From Chaetoderma sp. LZ-2023a (Eukaryota; Mollusca; Caudofoveata; Chaetodermatida; Chaetodermatidae): DNA of 64,000 nucleotides. The notes below the pieces were generated by a model. The model had not been told where the DNA came from. It searched no databases and was given only the letters and a program-made list of their open reading frames with translations. Of this stretch, positions 56,446 through 64,000 are shown piece by piece (positions within the stretch are counted from its first letter, which is position 1; every line of letters begins with the position of its first letter). The translations under genes were made by a program, and so were the position numbers. Location: positions 148,469,623-148,533,622 of the forward strand of contig CM067359.1 in the NCBI GenBank assembly GCA_034401795.1. The letters run 5' to 3'.

Positions 56446-57314
56446 GTCTATTGTCTGATTCTTTGGAGTTTGCAGACGCAAGGTTTGCAGTCATGCCCAG
56501 CGACACCTAGCGTCAGATTGGTATCGTGTCCTATTATATTTACCTACGTAACATTCACTTCAAGATCAAGATGTTTTTCATTTCCTGAGTAACGAAAAAC
56601 AGACATTGGACACTGTCTGAGCTGACAATTGCATAATGATATATTCCCTGTATGGTATGTGTTTCTATTTACAAGGCCTGTCCTGGTATATCTATTATTC
56701 TTATAGTGATAGAAGAATATTATATCCAAAGCTCACGAGTTGGGACTAGAGGGGTTGTTCATTAAGTTGAAATGGTGCATTATTGCACCACAGAAAAAAT
56801 ATTAGCTAGATAATTGCATCGGGGTATTGATACACTATGCGACTGTGAAGTCATGAGCTCCTTCCTTGTGCAGTACGGATGGAGATGTCCATACATTGTG
56901 TCATCATTTCTCGCAGCCAGTGCTGGCCAATTCACATGCATATCATAGTATGCATATCCTTTGTATTTTAGTTACAACATTCCTTTTCAAGTACGGCTTG
57001 TTTGAAGAGACACATTTCCACCACTTTCTCCAGAGTCACCTGTTTGCTTGCTTTGACATAGTGAATGATGCGCACACTCATTTATGGAAGCTTTCCATTT
57101 CCATTACTTAACGGTCTGCTAAGCTCATCACGTCTCTCGCGGCGGGTGCTGAATTTGCTGGGAATGTTTAGAGATTCTCTAGCAAACAAATGAATCAACC
57201 TTGGTATGACTCATATTCTCTTACATCTGGTGTTTCCATGCGTTTGTGATGCGCTGGACCTGTGTCAACAATATGCATCATTGTCTTTATGGAAGAAAAT
57301 ACGACTGGCCTGAA
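56446..57314. other. Copy B terminal non-coding part
   Basis: Collinear with 38955-39560 of copy A, with about 450 extra bases (56880-57310) of unknown origin. No gene. Confidence 0.45.
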
Positions 57315-58139
57315 GAATAACGTCATTGTTATTTCCCTGATTGTAAGTGTAAGTGCATTGCCCTATTGGCTTGCACGCCAATTTCTCACTTTAGTCGTGT
57401 ATTTCTGTAAACATCAAAATGTTACCCCGAAATGGTATTGAACATTCTCTCCACTAGCTTGTAGTGTGAAGAGTCCTTGTTGAGACAGCCTATTTAATTC
57501 GAGTACTGTTTCTGACAACTACTTCATTTCTTACGGCGATATTAGTATACGAGTTATGTTTGATTTAAAAAAACACCCTCAACGATACTAGTATCTGGTA
57601 TTGTTAGACTAGCATGGTTGAGTTTTCAACAACAAAAAATATCCCTCAATAATACTAGTGTATGCCTCGTAATGTTAAATGGGTATCGTTAGGAAAATAA
57701 TAATTATAGGAGAATTACCGATACTATTACCTAGTATTACCTACCTTGGGTATAGCATTGGGAGCTTTCTAGTGCGTTAGCCCTTCGTTTCGCCATGCCC
57801 ATTTAACCATTCGTTTCTTACGTCTGGCTCGAGCTGTAAATCTATTCTTAACTTGTTTTATTAAAGCAAGAAAAACAGTTTATACAATTTAACAATCATG
57901 CACGCACACCCGCACGCACGCACGCATGCACATATATGCCCACTTCTAAGCAAACTGTGACGAACTGTGTGAAAACAATAGGACGGAATATATAGCTACA
58001 CACGCGCATTCAGGCACACACATAGTTTACTTATTCTATGCACTGGAATCTTCTAAGAAGCACCGTGAAGCACTTTGTAAGACAATATGAAAAAGAAGCA
58101 CTAGGAAGCACAGAAAATAATATGAAACATTATCCTCTC

Positions 58140-58193
<54 letters not shown>

Positions 58194-58207
58194 TAGTAGT
58201 GGTAGTG

Positions 58208-58282
<75 letters not shown>

Positions 58283-58289
58283 ATAGTAA

Positions 58290-58362
<73 letters not shown>

Positions 58363-59429
58363 CGAAGTTAACGCACGCGTTTATTTAGCTCTGCAATTGC
58401 TGCCCGAATTTGCTAGTTTCTAGCGCGATTTTGTAGATAAATTTTATACATATATTTCGTATTAGTGTTTCCTTTCAAACTTTATGTTTAATTTGTAAAT
58501 TCTTGTCTTGGTTGGAGCGCATTTTGTGTCTCCATTTTCTAAAGGCATTCCTCTTAGCTGGCGGTTTCCGCCATTTAGTAGGGCTCCTCTTACTGTGGTC
58601 AATGCAATACCTTTCTCGCTGCGCCAGTCTGCTATTTCTATAGTTCGTAGGCTAGCGCATTATATTTGGCAAGATCGCTTGAGTGAGTGGATTTAATTCC
58701 TTTGTCATTTGTAAGCACAAGCCTAGTTCTTTAACTATATAAATCCTTATAGTCAGTTGGCTGTCCCCGGTCAACTCGAACAGACTAACAAATATATGAC
58801 TGTAATATGTTAGTATGCATTAGGAAACCACTTTAATCGGTTAGGTGTTAGTGAACCACTTAGAAAGTCGATCAAACTAACAAATATACGACTGTACTCT
58901 CTATTCGTATATTTGTTGGTAGACGTCAGGGTTTCAAAAGGGGACACTATTTATTTAGTGTTTAGCTCTTGCCCCGACGTCTTGGTGTTATATATTTGTA
59001 TTATATATTGTAGTAGTATGGGGTTCCTCTTTTTATTAAACACCATGGCAACCTCATATAAGCGTACCATGAGTCTTAAAATCACGACAAAGGCTTGGGG
59101 TATTTCGGCAATTGAGGTGTATCATGGGTTGAAGGATGTAGTTGGGGCAGGGCCACGGGTCCTTCAAGGTCTCGTTAATGTTTCCAAATCTGTATGGAAT
59201 GTCACCGTAGTTAATGAAAGTGTGAAGGAAAAGTTGCTCGACGAGGTCCTTGTCGTGAAGGGTGAGGTGTGTAATGTGGAGGAAATAGATTCTGATCGTC
59301 TATTAGTCAAGATGAAGGTTCCATTAGAGATCCCAGATGAACGGGTTATCACTGAATTGATCAAGTATGGCAAAGTGGACAAAGAAGTAGAACACGAGAC
59401 CTATCCATTTGATCGAACCTTAGAAAATG
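57315..59429 (+). repeat. Near-identical direct duplication, left copy (before the gap)
   Basis: Starts GAATAACGTCATTGTT and ends CCTTAGAAAATG. It is repeated at 59962-62046 with only scattered substitutions and a length change of about 30 bases, mostly in the AGT microsatellite. The block spans the end of segmental copy B, an unlabelled stretch, the (AGT)n and the 5' end of the LINE. Confidence 0.93.
58141..58362. repeat. (AGT)n microsatellite
   Basis: About 74 AGT/GGT units with a few interruptions; the poly-Val frame is not a gene. Confidence 0.97.
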
Positions 59430-59445
59430 AACACACGTGTCATGC
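59045..59445 (+). pseudogene. LINE ORF1, 5' part, cut by the assembly gap
   Basis: MATSYKRTMSLKITTKAWG and following residues match the ORF1 at 61662 almost exactly for about 128 codons, then the sequence leaves the match 16 bases before the N run. A longer upstream frame (from 58913) exists only because TTATTAAAC replaces the TTTATAAAA stop context of the right copy, so the ATG at 59045 is the true start. Confidence 0.8.
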
Positions 59446-59945
59446 NNNNNNNNNNNNNNNNNNNNNNNNNNNNNNNNNNNNNNNNNNNNNNNNNNNNNNN
59501 NNNNNNNNNNNNNNNNNNNNNNNNNNNNNNNNNNNNNNNNNNNNNNNNNNNNNNNNNNNNNNNNNNNNNNNNNNNNNNNNNNNNNNNNNNNNNNNNNNNN
59601 NNNNNNNNNNNNNNNNNNNNNNNNNNNNNNNNNNNNNNNNNNNNNNNNNNNNNNNNNNNNNNNNNNNNNNNNNNNNNNNNNNNNNNNNNNNNNNNNNNNN
59701 NNNNNNNNNNNNNNNNNNNNNNNNNNNNNNNNNNNNNNNNNNNNNNNNNNNNNNNNNNNNNNNNNNNNNNNNNNNNNNNNNNNNNNNNNNNNNNNNNNNN
59801 NNNNNNNNNNNNNNNNNNNNNNNNNNNNNNNNNNNNNNNNNNNNNNNNNNNNNNNNNNNNNNNNNNNNNNNNNNNNNNNNNNNNNNNNNNNNNNNNNNNN
59901 NNNNNNNNNNNNNNNNNNNNNNNNNNNNNNNNNNNNNNNNNNNNN
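59446..59945. other. Assembly gap (exactly 500 N)
   Basis: A run of exactly 500 N is a conventional scaffold gap of unmeasured length. The sequence on the two sides is duplicated (see 57315-59429 and 59962-62046). Confidence 0.99.
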
Positions 59946-59961
59946 ACGACACGACGATGTT

Positions 59962-60786
59962 GAATAACGTCATTGTTATTTCCCTGATTGTAAGTGTAAG
60001 TGCATTGCCCTATTGGCTTGCACGCCAATTTCTCACTTTAGTCGTGTATTTCTGTAAACATCAAAATGTTACCCCGAAATGGTATTGAACATTCTCTCCA
60101 CTAGCTTGTAGTGTGAGGAGTCCTTGTTGAGACAGCCTATTTAATTCGAGTACTGTTTCTGACAACTACTTCATTTCTTACGGCGATATTAGTATACTAG
60201 TATTGTTTGATTTTAAAAAACACCCTCAACGATACTAGTATCTAGTATTGTTAGACTAGCATGGTTGAGTTTTCAACAACAAAAAATATCCCTCAATAAT
60301 ACTAGTGTATGCCTCGTAATGTTAAATGGGTATCGTTAGGAAAATAATAATTATAGGAGAATTACCGATACTATTACCTAGTATTATCTACCTTGGGTAT
60401 AGCATTGGGAGCTTTCTAGTGCGTTAGCCCTTCGTTTCGCCATGCCCATTTAACCATTCGTTTCTTACGTCTGGCTCGAGCTGTAAATCTATTCTTAACT
60501 TGTTTTATTAAAGCAAGAAAAACAGTTTATACAATTTAACAATCATGCACGCACACCCGCACGCACGCACGCATGCACAGATATGCCCACTTCTAAGCAA
60601 ACTGTGACGAACTGTGTGAAAACAGTAGGACGGAATATATAGCTACACACGCGCATTCAGGCACACACATAGTTTACTTATTCTATGCACTGGAACCTTC
60701 TAAGAAGCACCGTGAAGCACTTTGTAAGACAATATGAAAAAGAAGCACTAGGAAACACAGAAAATAATATGAAACATTATCCTCTC

Positions 60787-60840
<54 letters not shown>

Positions 60841-60848
60841 TAGTAGTG

Positions 60849-60893
<45 letters not shown>

Positions 60894-60894
60894 A

Positions 60895-60979
<85 letters not shown>

Positions 60980-62046
60980 CGAAGTGAACGCACGCATTTA
61001 TTTAGCTCTGCAATTGCTGCCCGAATTTGCTAGTTTCTAGCGCGATTTTGTAGATAAATTTTATACATATATATCGTATTAGTGTTTCCTTTCAAACTTT
61101 ATGTTTAATTTGTAAATTCTTGTCTTGGTTGGAGCGCATTTTGTGTCTCCATTTTCTAAAGGCATTCCTCTTAGCTGGCGGTTTCCGCCATTTAGTAGGG
61201 CTCCTCTTACTGTGGTCAATGCAATACATTTCTCGCTGCGCCAGTCTGCTATTTCTATAGTTCGTAGGCTAGCGCATTATATTTGGCAAGATCGCTTGAG
61301 TGAGTGGATTTAATTCCTTTGTCATTTGTAAGCACAAGCCTAGTTCTTTAACTATATAAATCCTTATAGTGAGTTGGCTGTCCCCGGTCAACTCGAACAG
61401 ACTAACAAATATATGACTGTAATATGTTAGTATGCATTAGGAAACCACTTTAATCGGTTAGGTGTTAGTGAACCACTTAGAAAGTGGTTCAAACTAACAA
61501 ATATACGACTGTACTCTCTATTCGTATATTTGTTGGTAGACGTCAGGGTTTCAAAAGGGGACACTATTTATTTAGTCTTTAGCTCTTTCCCCGACGTCTT
61601 GGTGTTATATATTTGTATTATATATTGTAGTAGTATGGGGTTCCTCTTTTTATAAAACACCATGACAACCTCATATAAGCGTACCCTGAGTCTTAAAATC
61701 ACGACAAAGGCTTGGGGTATTTCGGCAATTGAGGTGTATCATGGGTTGAAGGATGTAGTCGGGGCAGGGCCACGGGTCCTTCAAGGTCTCGTTAATGTTT
61801 CCAAATATGTATGGAATGTCACCGTAGTTAATGAAAGTGTGAAGGAAAAGTTGCTCGACGAGGTCCTTGTTGTGAAGGGTGAGGTGTGTAATGTGGAGGA
61901 AATAGATTCTGATCGTCTATTAGTCAAGATGAAGGTTCCATTAGAGATCCCAGATGAACGGGTTATCACTGAATTGATCAAGTATAGCAAAGTGGACAAA
62001 GAAGTAGAACACGAGACCTATCCATTTGATCGAACCTTAGAAAATG
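59962..62046 (+). repeat. Near-identical direct duplication, right copy (after the gap)
   Basis: Counterpart of 57315-59429. It starts 16 bases after the gap. It includes the second (AGT)n at 60788-60979 with an AAAAG interruption. It runs into the LINE ORF1, which continues intact in sequence past the point where the left copy stops. Confidence 0.93.
60788..60979. repeat. (AGT)n microsatellite, right copy
   Basis: About 64 AGT units with GGT and AAA interruptions. Poly-Val, poly-Leu and poly-Thr frames are repeat translations. Confidence 0.97.
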
Positions 62047-63074
62047 GCATCAGAAGAATTTGGTTTGAAAAGGTAGAACAACCTCTCCCAAGCAAGGTCA
62101 CCATAGATGGTCGATTTATCTTGCCATTATGGTACAGGAGGCAAATCAAAGAGTGTAGAATCTGCTTAAGCACATAACATCTTGCAACAGATTGCCCTAA
62201 CAAAAACAAATGTCTAGTTTGTGGATCATCGGATCATTTTAAGTGGCGATGCCCGCAGAACAAATATGTCAAAAAGGGTGCTGATAAAAGTGCAGAGCAA
62301 GTTGTCTCTAAAGAGAATGTCATAGAACCGGTAGCTGCTGAGATTGTAGCTGAAATCCATACTAATGGGAAGCACGTTGCTAAGGAAAATGTCATCGAAC
62401 CAGTAGTTGCTGAGATTGTAGCTGAAGTCCATGTTAATGAGAAGCATGGGGAAAAAACTAAGAATCCAATCGCTGTAGTTGCAGGCGATGAAATAGAGGT
62501 TCTAGATGAGGGGCTAAGTCTTACTCCAGTAACAAGTCAATCCAAGTTTGATGACAGAGAGGCTAATTCCACACAAGTTGAAGATGATGATCAATACCCT
62601 CTGGAAGAGAGTTTTAATTTAGGACAAGTAAAATTCAGGTCGCAAGATACTGAATCTAACTTTGATTTTCCACTGAGTACACTCAATCTAGACGATTTAA
62701 ATAATATAGAGAAAGTTATTGGTGTCTCGGATCGATTGAGTGGAACAAAGCGACAGAAAGATGGAGAGAGTTCTGAATCAGAAATAGAGGAAAGTGATAT
62801 AGAAGACGATAATATGTCAGTCGCTGAATCTGATATATCCATTCAAACACAGAGTTCTAAATCACCTGATGAAATGGTCATGTACAGGTCAGAGGCAGGA
62901 GAGGTGTTAGTTCCATATGTGACGGCAAATGGTGTTAAATATAGGCATCTGCGTCATGATTCAGATATATTAAAATATAAGCATTTGGAAAAAGTTGAGC
63001 TAAGTAATGCAGCGTTTGTGAGTAAAATAGGTAAATGGTCTAAGAGAGGGTCGAAAAAAACAAAATCTAGTTAG
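61662..63074 (+). pseudogene. LINE ORF1 (gag-like, two CCHC zinc knuckles), one nonsense codon
   Basis: One frame of 471 codons with a single stop. Residues 1-150 are a gag-like nucleic-acid-binding region (LLVKMKVPLEIPDERVITEL, then ENGIRRIWFEKVEQPLPSKV). Two zinc knuckles follow: C-x2-C-x4-H-x4-C starting CRIC at about residue 165, and CLVCGSSDHFKWRC. A TAA at 62175-62177 falls inside the first knuckle, between the second Cys and the His. The C-terminal half is acidic and repetitive (KENVIEPV..AEIVAE appears twice), ending KRGSKKTKSS. LINE ORF1 proteins coat the element RNA and carry it to target DNA. The ATG is fixed by an in-frame TAA 9 bases upstream. It is the leading ORF of the element continued by ORF2 at 63082. 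Confidence 0.85.
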
Positions 63075-63081
63075 CTTAATA

Positions 63082-64000
63082 ATGGCGGTTTTACACAGCA
63101 TTTTATTACCTTTTATGCTAATTTGCACACTCAATTGTAGAGGCTTAAATAGTGACATAAAGTAACGTCACTTACTAGAGACTCTGAAAGATGAGCAGAT
63201 TGACATTGCTTTGATACAGGAAACAAAAATTCAGAAGTCAGAATCATACGATAATTTAGAAAAGATTTCTGGATCCAGAATATTTTATTCGTTATCTCAA
63301 GATAATAGAGCAGGCGTAGCAATTGTTATACTCCCTCGTTGTTCAGCCTATGTAAATATAATCTCTTCAGTATCAGGTGCAAATGGTCGCTGGGTGAGAG
63401 TCACTCTAGATATACAACAAACACGTATCACGTTGCTGTGTATATATGCACCTGCATCTCATCAACTACGTCGTAATTTTTTTAAGGAGATGTCTAAAAC
63501 AGCACTAGATAACATCGCTGAAAACTTAGTAATGGGTGGTGACTTTAATTGTGTCATAGACAAAGAAAATGACAGGAATGCAACTTCAACTTATACTGAT
63601 ACATCACATAGACTCTTAAAAGAAATATGTGATAATGAAAATTTAGTTGACACCTATAGAATATCAAAACCTCATGGTAAAGATCTTACATGTTTTTCGG
63701 TAGATGGTAAAGTTGGTTCAAGGATCGACAGAATGTATGTGAATAGTTTGTTAACAGGGTACTGGAGAGATGTTAATATTAAGCCCGTTGCATTCTCCGA
63801 TCATAACATGGTTTGTGTAGCCTTTGCCAATGCTGACTGGGTAACAAAAGGGGTCGGGTTTTGGAAATTAAACACAACACTGTTGGGAGAAAAATTGTAT
63901 AAGAATAATATAGAGAGTTGTTGGCAACATTGGATTCATAGGAAAGCATCATATAAGAGCACAGTGCAATGGTGGGAGGATGTAAAACTGGATTTAAAGT
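63082..64000 (+). pseudogene. LINE ORF2, apurinic endonuclease domain (cut by window end)
   Basis: Eight bases after the ORF1 stop, ATG opens MAVLHSILLPFMLICTLNCR. The endonuclease motifs are in order: TLNCRGLNS, IALIQETK (catalytic Glu), RAGVAIVI, RWVRVTL, CIYAPAS, VMGGDFNCV (Asp-x-Asn), SRIDRMYV and FSDHNMVCVAF (the Ser-Asp-His end motif). This is the target-nicking nuclease of L1/Tx1/CR1-type LINEs. A TAA at 63163-63165, 27 codons in, interrupts the frame. The frame is otherwise open to the window edge, where the inter-domain region before reverse transcriptase begins (GFWKLNTTLL). The exact clade cannot be fixed without the RT. Confidence 0.85.

Larger units (their letters stand above)
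48022..57545 (+). repeat. Segmental duplication, copy B
   Basis: Collinear with copy A (27012-39850) in the same orientation and about 3.3 kb shorter. Differences that can be read as single events: MITE-1 insertions at 49495 and 54785; loss of about 2 kb matching 28270-30370; absence of MITE-3; and replacement of about 2 kb that held the minus-strand gene exons by a GT-rich segment at about 55850-56445. The shared internal features listed under copy A support one duplication event followed by independent changes. Confidence 0.85.

Noticed and set aside
58187-58423. Poly-valine frame, and poly-Leu/poly-Thr frames at 60748-60997
   Set aside because: Translations of the AGT microsatellite.

Overview
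The window is animal nuclear DNA: AT-rich, intron-bearing, packed with transposable elements and microsatellites. The gene content (a NIT-domain sensor gene pair, an arylalkylamine-type GNAT acetyltransferase, a GIY-YIG Penelope element, a Tc1 element, a CCHC-type LINE) and the short palindromic MITEs point to a marine invertebrate. A lophotrochozoan such as a mollusc or annelid is my best guess, but the sequence alone does not fix the phylum. No RNA genes, CRISPR arrays or operons were seen.

Layout. 1-5.2 kb: repeats, a decayed GNAT fragment (3355-3490) and a retrotransposon RNase H remnant (3872-4633, minus). 5.25-5.93 kb: an intact GNAT gene. 8.0-9.7 kb: a full-length Tc1 element with matching terminal inverted repeats and an open transposase. 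13.9-15.6 kb: CAGC/CAGA repeats followed by a broken Penelope-like element. 15.7-16.2 kb: a long GTGC array. 20.4-22.5 kb: a nested composite of direct and inverted repeats, followed by a promoter-like block (two CCAAT boxes, CRE, TATA) near 22.8 kb. 25.3-26.2 kb: a GC-rich island with an unrecognised ORF. 27.0-39.85 kb (copy A) and 48.0-57.5 kb (copy B): a diverged, collinear segmental duplication. Each copy begins with the first coding exon of a NIT-domain membrane protein. Copy A also holds three minus-strand exons of an unrecognised gene (36.8-38.5 kb), almost all deleted from copy B. 57.3-62.0 kb: a near-identical direct duplication on either side of a 500-N gap, probably an assembly artefact. 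61.66-64 kb: a LINE with ORF1 and the start of ORF2.

The most interesting signal is a short non-autonomous element, called MITE-1 here, present in roughly 25 complete or partial copies. It carries a GC box at one end, a central palindrome, one or two TGACGTCA (CRE) octamers at the other end, about 12-bp terminal inverted repeats and a 3-bp AAT duplication. Comparison of copies A and B gives one clear pre-insertion site and one consistent site. Two other foldback families (MITE-2, MITE-3) and an inverted-repeat element are also visible. These elements, rather than conserved genes, make up most of the recognisable content.
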